From positions 1 to 9,609 of the forward strand of contig QMWA01000054.1 in the NCBI GenBank assembly GCA_003661385.1: DNA of 9,609 nucleotides, read 5' to 3'. Below are positions 1-6,056 of the stretch, one piece after another. The position numbers and the translations under genes were made by a program. Source of the stretch: Thermoproteota archaeon (GTDB taxonomy: Archaea > Korarchaeota > Korarchaeia > B14-G2). Below the pieces are notes generated by a model, which was given only the letters and a program-made list of their open reading frames with translations, was not told where the DNA came from and searched no databases. The first letter of the stretch is position 1. Every line of letters starts with the position of its first letter.

Positions 1-1
1 A

Positions 2-568
2 GTGAGGGCAGTATTCCACGCCAGTGGCCGCGAGGATGTAGATGCGCTAATGCTAGGAGAAGGCCGCCCATTCATAGTAGAAATCATACACCCCAAGAGG
101 AGGAGATTAGATCTAAGGAAGCTTGAGGTGGAAATAAATAGGAGGGCTGGAGGGTTAATAGAGGTTAAAGACCTCTCTCTTGTCCCACCTAACTCAGTAA
201 GGCGTATGAAGCAGGCTGAAGCCAAAGCTCCCAAGGTCTATAGGGTTGTAGTACGCTCTGAAGACAAGCCGCTTACAGAAGAGGATGTCAAGAAAGCTGA
301 AGTAGAGCTATCTAATAAGATCATACACCAATGGACCCCTAAGAGAGTCCTACATAGAAGAGCGAATAAGCTCAGGCGTAGAAGAGTATACAGCTGTAAA
401 GGCACTCTCTTAAGCAGCAGAAGGATGCTACTGTGGATTAAATGCGAGGGAGGCCTCTACATAAGAGAGCTCATCTCTGGAGATGATGGTAGGACGCTTC
501 CATCACTGTCCTCGCTGCTATCTAAAAAAGTTATATGTGAGCTCTTAGATGTAGCTGGTGTAGAGTGA
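2..568 (+). CDS. pus10: tRNA pseudouridine synthase Pus10, C-terminal part (5' end outside window)
   Basis: Archaeal Pus10 makes pseudouridine 54 and 55 in the T-arm of tRNAs. Only the catalytic C-terminal half is here; the family is about 400 residues or more, so the N-terminal THUMP-type part lies upstream. The frame is open to the window edge, and the GTG at base 2 is not a credible true start. Near the left end is ASGREDVD, holding the GRED motif with the presumed catalytic Asp, followed by MLGEGRPF. The C-terminus has RRANKLRRRRV, then CEGGLYIRELISGDDGRT and PSLSSLL, all typical of Pus10. One oddity: the usual Val-Arg after GREDVD is Ala-Leu. It is the first visible gene of an operon with rpl21e, rpo4 and a DUF655 gene, and its TGA stop overlaps the next gene's ribosome binding site. 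Identification is firm. Confidence 0.93.
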   Translation: MRAVFHASGREDVDALMLGEGRPFIVEIIHPKRRRLDLRKLEVEINRRAGGLIEVKDLSLVPPNSVRRMKQAEAKAPKVYRVVVRSEDKPLTEEDVKKAEVELSNKIIHQWTPKRVLHRRANKLRRRRVYSCKGTLLSSRRMLLWIKCEGGLYIRELISGDDGRTLPSLSSLLSKKVICELLDVAGVE

Positions 569-572
569 GGTG
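567..572 (+). promoter_or_regulatory. Ribosome binding site of rpl21e
   Basis: GAGGTG, complementary to the archaeal 16S 3' end, lies 6 nt before the TTG at 579 and overlaps the pus10 stop. It fixes TTG as the start; the nearby ATG at 575 is in another frame. Confidence 0.75.
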
Positions 573-578
573 TGATGC

Positions 579-872
579 TTGGTCAAACCATCTAAGGGAT
601 ATAGGAGAAGGACTAGAAGCCTCCTCCGAAAGCACCCTAGAGAGAGGGGTATGCCTCCTCCATCTGTCATGTTAAGGAAGCCTGGTATAGGGGAAAAAGT
701 TGTGATTAAGATAAATCCTGCAGTCCATGGAGGGATGCCCCACTACAGGTATCATGGGAAGGTAGCTGTTGTAGCCGGGTACAGAGGCAAGGCTCTCATC
801 CTGAAAACCAAATTGGGGGACAAGGAGAAGATTCTCTTCGTTAGGCCAGAGCATATCTCTCTCATGAAGTAG
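579..872 (+). CDS. rpl21e: 50S ribosomal protein L21e (eL21)
   Basis: A 97-residue basic protein of the large ribosomal subunit, of normal length for archaeal eL21. The N-terminus has SKGYRRRTRSLLRKHPRERG. The middle has GEKVVIKINPAVHGGMPHYR followed by YHGKV, which is the core SH3-like barrel motif. The C-terminus ends in FVRPEHISLMK. The TTG start is supported by a GAGGTG site 6 nt upstream and by alignment with the usual MVK... beginning. It sits 10 nt after pus10 and 10 nt before rpo4. Linkage of eL21 with rpo4, a DUF655 gene and pus10 is common in archaea and couples translation and transcription components in one mRNA. There is little doubt about the call. Confidence 0.97.
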   Translation: MVKPSKGYRRRTRSLLRKHPRERGMPPPSVMLRKPGIGEKVVIKINPAVHGGMPHYRYHGKVAVVAGYRGKALILKTKLGDKEKILFVRPEHISLMK

Positions 873-875
873 GTG
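871..875 (+). promoter_or_regulatory. Ribosome binding site of rpo4
   Basis: AGGTG overlaps the TAG stop of rpl21e and sits 7 nt before the TTG at 883, supporting that TTG as the start of rpo4. Confidence 0.7.
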
Positions 876-882
876 TAGCCCA

Positions 883-1233
883 TTGGAGGAGGTTAAAGGT
901 AGCAGAAGGCCTATTTCTCTTCCAGAAGCGAAGGAGATACTTGATAGGGTATGGAGTACGAGAGAAGAGGAGGATCTTGAAATAACCCAAAGGAGCATAA
1001 GAGACTACGTCCGGAGGTTCTCTAAAATAAATGCAGATAAAGCTAGAAAGCTGGTGAAGTTCCTAGTTGAGGAAGTGGGGATATCAGAGAAGCATGCAAT
1101 ACAGCTTGTGAACATAGTACCCCTCACTAGAGACGAGATAAGGGTATTTCTCTTCAAAGACTACCCTCTTCTCACAGGAGAAAAGTACGATGAGATCCTA
1201 AGGGCGCTGAAGGCTGCTATAGAAGCCAGCTGA
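883..1233 (+). CDS. rpo4: DNA-directed RNA polymerase subunit Rpo4 (RpoF, Rpb4 homologue)
   Basis: This 116-residue protein is the archaeal Rpb4 homologue. With Rpo7 it forms the stalk of RNA polymerase, which helps open the promoter, binds emerging RNA and aids termination. Features seen: an N-terminal SLPEAKEIL helix, then RSIRDYVRRFSKINADKARKL (split here into RSIRDYVRRFSKI and NADKARKL), the helical HRDC-like part with VGISEKHAIQLVNIVPLTRDEIR given as SEKHAIQLVNIVP and RDEIR, and a C-terminal helix with YDEILRALKAA. Length is normal. The TTG start has an AGGTG site 7 nt upstream. The gene is third in the operon, 10 nt after rpl21e and 17 nt before the DUF655 gene. The family is assigned from the NIVP...DEIR signature and the conserved gene order. 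Confidence 0.93.
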   Translation: MEEVKGSRRPISLPEAKEILDRVWSTREEEDLEITQRSIRDYVRRFSKINADKARKLVKFLVEEVGISEKHAIQLVNIVPLTRDEIRVFLFKDYPLLTGEKYDEILRALKAAIEAS

Positions 1234-1235
1234 CC

Positions 1236-1240
1236 AGGTG
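1236..1240 (+). promoter_or_regulatory. Ribosome binding site of the DUF655 gene
   Basis: AGGTG ending 10 nt before TTG 1251, just after the rpo4 stop. The GTG at 1241 runs into a stop within a few codons, so TTG 1251 is the best start. Confidence 0.6.
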
Positions 1241-1250
1241 GTGCCCCCTT

Positions 1251-1841
1251 TTGAGGAGATCCCCTGACAGGAAGAGAGCATACTTCGAGGACTACTCCAT
1301 AATACTGGATATACTTGGGAGTAGGCTGAGGCGTAGAGCCCAAGCTATCGGGGAAAAGTACTTTACGCTCCTAGAACTCGCCCTGGTACCTGGGATAAAA
1401 GTCGAAGTCGGCAGAAGGGTCTACATAGGTATAAACAAGGACATGAGGCTTGAAGTAGAGCGTGTAATACGGACCATTAGATATGAGGACTTAACCTTCT
1501 CTGCAAAATCAGAGCTTCCATCCGTAGTCAGAAGGATAGTTGAGTCAAATGAGAGGAGGTTTGTTGAGTTTTTCAATGGAAGTGGCCCCATTACAATAAA
1601 ACTGCACCAGCTCGAGCTTCTCCCCAACATAGGGAAGAAGACGATGTGGAAAATACTGGAAGAGCGTAGAGTCAAGCCGTTTACAAGCTTTAAAGACATA
1701 GAAGAGAGGGTTGGCATAAGAGATCCGTGCGGTAAGGTTGTAGAGAGGATTCTAGAAGAGCTTAGGGGCGGGTCAGACCCGTATAAGCTGTTTGTCTCCT
1801 CTAGAGCAATAATTCTAAGAATTACTCAAGAAGGTACTTAG
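1251..1841 (+). CDS. DUF655 family protein with C-terminal helix-hairpin-helix
   Basis: A 196-residue member of an archaeal family of unknown exact role that is usually found next to eL21 and rpo4, suggesting a nucleic-acid function tied to ribosome or RNA work. Residues 9-60 have the family pattern (FEDYSIILDIL, then QAIGEKYFTLLEL and VYIG). YEDLTFSAKSELP follows around 78-90 and FVEFFN near 104-109. At 118-150 is LHQLELLPNIGKK with MWKILEERRVKPF, a helix-hairpin-helix nucleic-acid-binding unit; the usual GIGKK is NIGKK here. In many archaea the next gene is ksgA, the 16S rRNA dimethylase; here the operon ends and the next gene is on the other strand. The last 20 nt overlap the convergent zinc-ribbon gene. 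The TTG start is chosen on the AGGTG upstream and the frame. Confidence 0.88.
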   Translation: MRRSPDRKRAYFEDYSIILDILGSRLRRRAQAIGEKYFTLLELALVPGIKVEVGRRVYIGINKDMRLEVERVIRTIRYEDLTFSAKSELPSVVRRIVESNERRFVEFFNGSGPITIKLHQLELLPNIGKKTMWKILEERRVKPFTSFKDIEERVGIRDPCGKVVERILEELRGGSDPYKLFVSSRAIILRITQEGT

Positions 1842-2082
1842 ACTTCTTTTTAACAGGCCTCCTTCTCGGCCGTGTTTCTTCCACAGCTTGGGAAGGCTCT
1901 TCAGCTCCCTTGCTCTTGCTGGCAAGCTTCTCTCTGAACCCTCTTATACTAATCACATTTAATATGGTAGACCCGCAGTGTGGGCAGGCTTTATGCCCAT
2001 TCTCGGTCTCAACAAGCTCGTCTCCAGAGACGATAGATCCACATCTCCTACACTTCCTATAGTCACCCAATTCCAGCCCCAA
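1822..2082 (-). CDS. Small zinc-ribbon protein with basic C-terminal tail
   Basis: An 86-residue protein that I cannot place in a named family. It has one zinc ribbon: CRRCG at residues 11-15 and CPHCG at 33-37, with 18 residues between the pairs, enough for one bound zinc. After residue 50 the chain is low in complexity, with an acidic and Glu/Gln-rich stretch followed by RPRRRPVKKKSK, probably a disordered nucleic-acid-binding tail. It resembles small archaeal transcription or ribosome-associated zinc ribbons (for example Rpo12-like or Spt4-like) but is not clearly either. Start is uncertain: TTG at 2082, or TTG at 2070 giving 82 residues beginning MGDYRKC; a TATA-like CTTAAAGG at 2100-2107 fits the shorter form slightly better. 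It is divergent from PINA across 71 bp and its 3' end overlaps DUF655 by 20 nt. Confidence 0.75.
   Translation of the reverse strand: MGLELGDYRKCRRCGSIVSGDELVETENGHKACPHCGSTILNVISIRGFREKLASKSKGAEEPSQAVEETRPRRRPVKKKSKYLLE
1844..1851 (+). terminator. T-rich terminator of the pus10-DUF655 operon
   Basis: TTCTTTTT starts 2 nt after the DUF655 stop. Archaeal polymerase commonly stops at such U-rich tracts without a hairpin. The tract lies inside the opposite-strand zinc-ribbon gene, where the same bases encode lysines of its basic tail. Confidence 0.5.
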
Positions 2083-2097
2083 AAAGCAGCTTCAGGT

Positions 2098-2122
2098 AAC
2101 CTTTAAGAGTTAATCCTTTAGA
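2098..2122. promoter_or_regulatory. Probable promoter region between zinc-ribbon gene and PINA
   Basis: Two similar boxes occur in the 71-bp gap: AACCTTTAAGA at 2098-2108 and ATCCTTTAGA at 2113-2122. Read on the plus strand, TTTAGA would place transcription start about 8 nt before the PINA ATG. Read on the minus strand, CTTAAAGG would place a start near 2078, close to the zinc-ribbon start codons. Assignment of box to gene is inference from spacing only. Confidence 0.4.
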
Positions 2123-2153
2123 CAACTCAAGAGCTTATAGCCGTGGGGAGTAT

Positions 2154-3698
2154 ATGGCAAAGTACCTAGTGGACCGGTCGGTTCTAGAGAGAGCTAAGCT
2201 TCGAACAGCGTTTGAACGTGGGGTGCTAGAAAGCCCAGCTGAGCTCGTTATATCAAGCTTCATGGTAGAAGAGCTGGAGCATCAGGCTAAGGAGGGAGAT
2301 TTCTTTGCTAAAGCAGCTTTATCAGAGCTTGAAAGCATCCCCCTTCTCATCGAGAAGAAGGCTGTGACAAGGCTGTCTGTAATCCCAGTGAAGCTTGACG
2401 CTGCTTCTCTCAGAAAGCTAGCTGACACAACTCCTGACCTTATAGTGCTCACAGCAGACAAGATAAGATCCCAAGTTCTCAAGTCACTTGGAGTTCCTCA
2501 CAAGTACCTGCCTCCAGAAGCAGACTTAGATGAGTTTTTTACCCTATTCAAGGGAGGTACGCTGAGCATCCATCTAAAAGAAGGGGTCCCCCCGACAGCT
2601 AAGGTTGGAAGACCTGGTAGGATAAAGCTCATAGCTCTATCAGAGGCTCCAGTGCCCAGAGAGTGGCTCTTGTCGATAGCTCATGCTCTCCTAGAGAAAG
2701 CTGGAGAGGATCCAGACTGCATGCTAGAGGTATCAAAGAGGAATGCATACGTCATACAGTACGGGAGCTACCGCATAGCCATAGCCTTTCCTCCATTCTC
2801 CGATGGAATAGAGATAACTGCTGTGAAGCCCATAGCTAAAGTCACATTAGAGGACTACAAGCTCTCTTCCAAGCTGAAGAAGAGGCTAGCTGAGAAATCT
2901 GAGGGGGTGCTTGTTGCAGGCCCGCCTGGAGCAGGCAAAACGACATTCACTAGTGCGCTAGCGGACTTCTATAGAGATTCTGGGAAAGTAGTCAAGACCC
3001 TAGAGTCTCCAAGAGATCTACAGGTAGGACCGGAAATAACCCAGTACGGTAAGATAAATGGCTCTTTCAAGGAATCCTGCGAGGTGCTTCTTCTAGTGAG
3101 GCCCGATGTAGTCTGTTTCGATGAGATGCGGTCAGACGACGACTTCGATGTATACAGGGACATGAGGCTAGCTGGAATAGGCATGATAGGAGTAGTCCAC
3201 TGTGGGTCCCCGATAGAAGCTATAGAGAGGTTCATTGGAAGAGTAGAGCTTGGCATGATACCCCATGTAGTAGATACAGTGATCTTCATCAGAGATGGGG
3301 CTATAGAAAAGGTATATGATCTCTCCCTGGTAGTTAAGCTTCCAACAGGCCTAAGGGACAAGGCGCTCGCTAGGCCGGTTGTACTAGTCCGAGACTTTGA
3401 GACTGGAAACGTGGAGTATGAAATCTACAGCTTCGCTGAGGAAGTCATTGTAATGCCGGTAGCAAAGCCAGCTACAGGCGTGCACTACAGGGTAACCCTC
3501 AGGAGGAACTCTGTCGTGATAAACCTTGGAGGAGAGCATGCTAATGCAGAAGTTTCATTCTATGCCCGCGGGAGGCTCATAGGATCAGCTATAGCCGATG
3601 AAAACGGTAGAATAGTGCTAGCCAGGAAAAGCGGCCTAGGAAAGAGGGTCATCCAGGCGTACAAACAGGGAGTTTTAGAGGTCTTACCTGAGTCGTAG
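2154..3698 (+). CDS. pina: PINA: PIN-domain, PilT-type ATPase and KH-domain protein
   Basis: A 514-residue archaeal PINA-type protein. Studied members from Sulfolobus form hexamers and drive Holliday-junction branch migration with partners such as Hjc and Hjm. Domains seen: an N-terminal PIN domain at about 1-120 with acidic residues D7, E39/E40, D82 and D102 (in LTADK); a link region; a RecA/PilT-like ATPase at about 230-400 with Walker A GPPGAGKTT at 256-264, Walker B VVCFDEMR with D323-E324, then DMRLAGIGMIGVVHCGSP and FIGRVELGMIPHVVDTVIF; and a KH-like domain at about 440-505. The usual DTS of the PIN start is DRS here. The ATG has a modest GGGGAG site 3 nt upstream. The gene stands alone, divergent from the zinc-ribbon gene, and overlaps the 3' end of the NMN adenylyltransferase gene by 15 nt. 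Confidence 0.92.
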   Translation: MAKYLVDRSVLERAKLRTAFERGVLESPAELVISSFMVEELEHQAKEGDFFAKAALSELESIPLLIEKKAVTRLSVIPVKLDAASLRKLADTTPDLIVLTADKIRSQVLKSLGVPHKYLPPEADLDEFFTLFKGGTLSIHLKEGVPPTAKVGRPGRIKLIALSEAPVPREWLLSIAHALLEKAGEDPDCMLEVSKRNAYVIQYGSYRIAIAFPPFSDGIEITAVKPIAKVTLEDYKLSSKLKKRLAEKSEGVLVAGPPGAGKTTFTSALADFYRDSGKVVKTLESPRDLQVGPEITQYGKINGSFKESCEVLLLVRPDVVCFDEMRSDDDFDVYRDMRLAGIGMIGVVHCGSPIEAIERFIGRVELGMIPHVVDTVIFIRDGAIEKVYDLSLVVKLPTGLRDKALARPVVLVRDFETGNVEYEIYSFAEEVIVMPVAKPATGVHYRVTLRRNSVVINLGGEHANAEVSFYARGRLIGSAIADENGRIVLARKSGLGKRVIQAYKQGVLEVLPES

Positions 3699-4235
3699 TT
3701 TCCCCTTAGCATCCCTCTGCTCTCTCAACCATATTTCCCTCACCCTGCTAGCCCCATTTATCTCCATCATGAATTCCATGACAGCCTTAGGGACAAGCTT
3801 CACCCAGCTGTTGTCTCCAGAAGCCATTAAAGCTCTGATCCTCGTAGCTGAGTAGACCTCTCTGCGATAGAATGGTATGGGCTTAACTACGATCCCCACT
3901 GCCTCAAGCTCTCTACGGGTCCAGTCATCATTAGAGTACACAACATCAAACTTAGGGCACCGCTCAAGAACTATCCTAGCCCAGTCAGGCTGATCGGGTG
4001 TGCTATCAGGGATAGGCACCAGAGCGACTCTGCCTAGCTCTACTCCCTCAGCTCTGAGAGCCCTAACCAACATCTCCATCCTCTCCGAAGCCGAAAAAGG
4101 ATTTCTCCAAGTCCAAGAGTACTGCGAGCTTCCTATGCCAATTATCATATAGCTACACTGTCTCATCACATACTTAAGGGCATGAATATGCCCCAGGTGA
4201 AGTGGCTGGAACCTTCCAATGACCAGTGCATGCAC
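3684..4235 (-). CDS. nadM: Nicotinamide-nucleotide adenylyltransferase (archaeal NMNAT)
   Basis: This 183-residue cytoplasmic enzyme joins NMN and ATP to make NAD and pyrophosphate. It has the nucleotidyltransferase Rossmann signature GRFQPLHLGH at 7-16 (HxGH is HLGH, 13-16), IIGIGSSQYSWTWRNPFSAS near 31-50 ending in ER, VPIPD at 73-77, FDVVYSND at 96-103, and YSATRIR at 128-134, which matches the ATP-binding SxTxxR motif; archaeal relatives usually have YSGTEIR. LVPKAV and EINGASRVRE near the end also fit the archaeal NadM type. The GTG start gives the expected short lead into GRFQP and has a strong GGAGGGG site 6 nt upstream. It is divergent from rtcA with only 40 bp between starts and convergent with PINA. 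Confidence 0.94.
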   Translation of the reverse strand: MHALVIGRFQPLHLGHIHALKYVMRQCSYMIIGIGSSQYSWTWRNPFSASERMEMLVRALRAEGVELGRVALVPIPDSTPDQPDWARIVLERCPKFDVVYSNDDWTRRELEAVGIVVKPIPFYRREVYSATRIRALMASGDNSWVKLVPKAVMEFMMEINGASRVREIWLREQRDAKGKLRLR

Positions 4236-4241
4236 TCTTAT

Positions 4242-4248
4242 CCCCTCC
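4242..4248 (-). promoter_or_regulatory. Strong ribosome binding site of nadM
   Basis: On the minus strand GGAGGGG lies 6 nt before the GTG at 4235. It shows that nadM has a leader of at least 13 nt, so its promoter must lie in the gap or inside the first codons of rtcA. Confidence 0.75.
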
Positions 4249-4275
4249 TGCCTCCAGCTCTAACAGGGATCAGAG

Positions 4276-5337
4276 ATGCTCGTGGAAATAGATGGGAGCA
4301 TATATGAAGGTGGTGGAGCAATCTTCAGGAACTCACTAGCCCTATCTGCTGCAACCCAGAGGCCAGTCAAGGTATTTAGAATTAGGGCAAAGAGGTCTAA
4401 ACCAGGGCTGAGGCCACAGCACCTCATGGTAGCTAAGGCCCTGACCAGGATGACTTTAGGGAAGGCTACAGGCTTAGCGATAGGCTCTCAGGAGGTGATC
4501 TTCTACCCGCAGAGAGTACTTGGAGGGTCCTATGTGCTAGACATCGGTACTGCAGGGTCAATAACTCTACTCCTCCAAGCTATCCTCCCTGCAGCAGTCT
4601 TTGCCTCGTCAAAAGTCAAGCTAAAGGTCATAGGGGGCACCGATGTCCCAATGGCTCCGCCAGTAGACTACTTCCATCATGTGTTTCTTCCAGCTCTCAG
4701 AGACATGGGTGTTATCGTCCACCTTAAGCTGCTACGTAGAGGACACTACCCCAAAGGAGGAGGGATCTGTGAAGTGGAGGTTGATCCTGTAAATGTGCTT
4801 GCCCCGATTCTGAGGCTAGAGAGAGGAGAAATAACCAGAGTGTCTGGGGTGGCTCATGCAGTCAGGCTGCCTAAGCATGTGGTGGAGAGAATCGCCTCCT
4901 CAGCAGAAGACGCCCTCAGAAGGCATGGTATAGAGGGTGTGGAGATCAAAAGAGATTACAGACCTAACAGAGGGCATCTAGGCCCTGGAGCTGGAATAGT
5001 ACTCTGGGCGATAGATGACTTAGGTAACGTGCTTGGCGCAGATGCTCTAGGTAAGAGGGGGAAGCCCAGCGAGCAGGTAGGCAGGGAAGCTGCTGAGAAG
5101 CTCATCAAGGAAATCCAGTCAGGCTGCCCAGTCGACCGCCATCTCGGAGACATGCTGATCCCTTACATGGCGATGGCATCTGGCCGCTCAGAGATAAGAG
5201 TATCCTGCCTAACCCTACATACTCTATCAAACATCGCTGTCGCAGAGAAGATACTCGGAGTGAGCTTTTCTATAAGCGGAAGAGAGGGAGCGCCTGCTAC
5301 AATAGCTGTAGAGGGGGCTGCCATCAGAAGAAGCTAG
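4276..5337 (+). CDS. rtcA: RNA 3'-terminal phosphate cyclase
   Basis: RtcA converts an RNA 3'-phosphate to a 2',3'-cyclic phosphate through an enzyme-AMP intermediate, and can also adenylate DNA or RNA ends. The 353-residue length is normal. Motifs: YEGGGAIFRNSLALS from 10, IRAKRSKPGLRPQHL at 36-50, DIGTAGSITLLLQAILP at 89-105, GGTDVPMAPPVDYFHHVFLP at 120-139, RRGHYPKGGG at 154-163, HLGDMLIPYMA at 289-299, and LHTLSNIAVAEKILGVSFS from 314. H315 matches the histidine that takes AMP in the E. coli enzyme (His309). The common GGGQ is GGGA here, a change close to the active site. A 2-ligase RtcB is not in the window. The ATG start has only a weak GGGAT site upstream. The gene is divergent from nadM and overlaps the 3' end of the hydrolase gene by 14 nt. 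Confidence 0.94.
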   Translation: MLVEIDGSIYEGGGAIFRNSLALSAATQRPVKVFRIRAKRSKPGLRPQHLMVAKALTRMTLGKATGLAIGSQEVIFYPQRVLGGSYVLDIGTAGSITLLLQAILPAAVFASSKVKLKVIGGTDVPMAPPVDYFHHVFLPALRDMGVIVHLKLLRRGHYPKGGGICEVEVDPVNVLAPILRLERGEITRVSGVAHAVRLPKHVVERIASSAEDALRRHGIEGVEIKRDYRPNRGHLGPGAGIVLWAIDDLGNVLGADALGKRGKPSEQVGREAAEKLIKEIQSGCPVDRHLGDMLIPYMAMASGRSEIRVSCLTLHTLSNIAVAEKILGVSFSISGREGAPATIAVEGAAIRRS

Positions 5338-6004
5338 CTCCAATTCTCTCCACCATCATTAGAGCTAGCTTGATCTCGCTGCCTCCATCCCTAGTTTCTA
5401 TGCTTCCATGTCCAGGGAGAAGCACTCTGACATCTAGTGATGCAAGACGCCTTACTGAGGCTAAAAGCCTGCTAAAGCTTCCGCCTGGAAAGTCTACCCT
5501 CCCAACTCCTCCTCCAGTAAATACGGTATCTCCGCTTATCAAGATCCTATGTTCCCTGTCATACAAGCATATGGATCCCGGTGTATGTCCTGGCGTCTCC
5601 AGGACTGTAAACCTGTAGCTCCCCGCCTCTATGACACTGCCCTCCTTGACGAATCTATCAATGTTGATCCTGTACTCTCTTATGCCAAAGAACCTATGGA
5701 GTATCCTGCTTTCATCACCTTTTACAAGAGCCTCCCCATCTTCCCTGCTAGCAACCGTATAGCACTCTATTCTCTTAGAGAGGAGCTTAAAGCCTCCAGT
5801 ATGGTCAAAGTGAGCATGTGTAAACACGACAACAGCCTCCTTGCCTGCGAGAAGCTCTGTAATCCTATTTGTAACCTCACTGAGTCCTGTATCAACGATG
5901 ACAGGAGGCTCTGACATTATAACATAGCTGTTGGAGCTCAAGCCATAGCTAACTACAGCATAGAGCTTAGGAAGCACTTCAGCTACTCTTATCAACCTAA
6001 CCAC
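5324..6004 (-). CDS. Metallo-beta-lactamase-fold hydrolase
   Basis: A 226-residue MBL-fold protein of the glyoxalase II-like group. The metal site is complete: THAHFDHTGG gives H63, H65, D67 and H68; LETPGHTPGS gives H140; ISGDTVFTGGGVGRVDFPGG gives D159; and LLPGHG gives H199, consistent with a two-metal centre. No extra RNA-processing domain is present, so it is more likely a small-molecule thioester, persulfide or related hydrolase than a beta-CASP nuclease; the substrate cannot be read from the sequence. The GTG start is supported by the TTTAAA element 26.5 bp upstream, which predicts a leaderless mRNA. It is divergent from crenactin through a shared symmetric promoter and its tail overlaps rtcA by 14 nt. 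Confidence 0.9.
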   Translation of the reverse strand: MVRLIRVAEVLPKLYAVVSYGLSSNSYVIMSEPPVIVDTGLSEVTNRITELLAGKEAVVVFTHAHFDHTGGFKLLSKRIECYTVASREDGEALVKGDESRILHRFFGIREYRINIDRFVKEGSVIEAGSYRFTVLETPGHTPGSICLYDREHRILISGDTVFTGGGVGRVDFPGGSFSRLLASVRRLASLDVRVLLPGHGSIETRDGGSEIKLALMMVERIGASFF

Positions 6005-6022
6005 TAATACGCTAGCATAGTA

Positions 6023-6040
6023 GAACCTTTAAATTGGTTC
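6023..6040. promoter_or_regulatory. Symmetric two-way promoter between the MBL hydrolase and crenactin
   Basis: The 18 bp GAACC-TTTAAATT-GGTTC has perfect 5-bp inverted arms around an A/T core containing the self-complementary box TTTAAA at 6028-6033. The axis of that box is 26.5 bp from the GTG of crenactin (6057) and 26.5 bp from the GTG of the hydrolase (6004). Archaeal transcription normally begins about 25-27 bp from the TATA centre, so both mRNAs should start at or beside their GTG codons and be leaderless. Neither gene has a ribosome binding site, in agreement. The arms could also be a dimeric operator overlapping the TATA box. Confidence 0.72.
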
Positions 6041-6056
6041 AACCTAGCTTCCACTA

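Noticed and set aside
476-520. C-box-like ATGATGG, considered as a C/D box guide RNA
   Set aside because: It encodes the conserved GDDGRT segment of Pus10 and no paired D box with suitable spacing was seen.
672-998. Open frame on the minus strand across rpl21e and rpo4
   Set aside because: It lies wholly antisense to two well-identified genes, has no family features and no ribosome binding site; a shadow frame.
5370-5914. Two plus-strand open frames inside the MBL hydrolase gene
   Set aside because: Antisense to a protein with a complete metal-site motif set; no start signals of their own.
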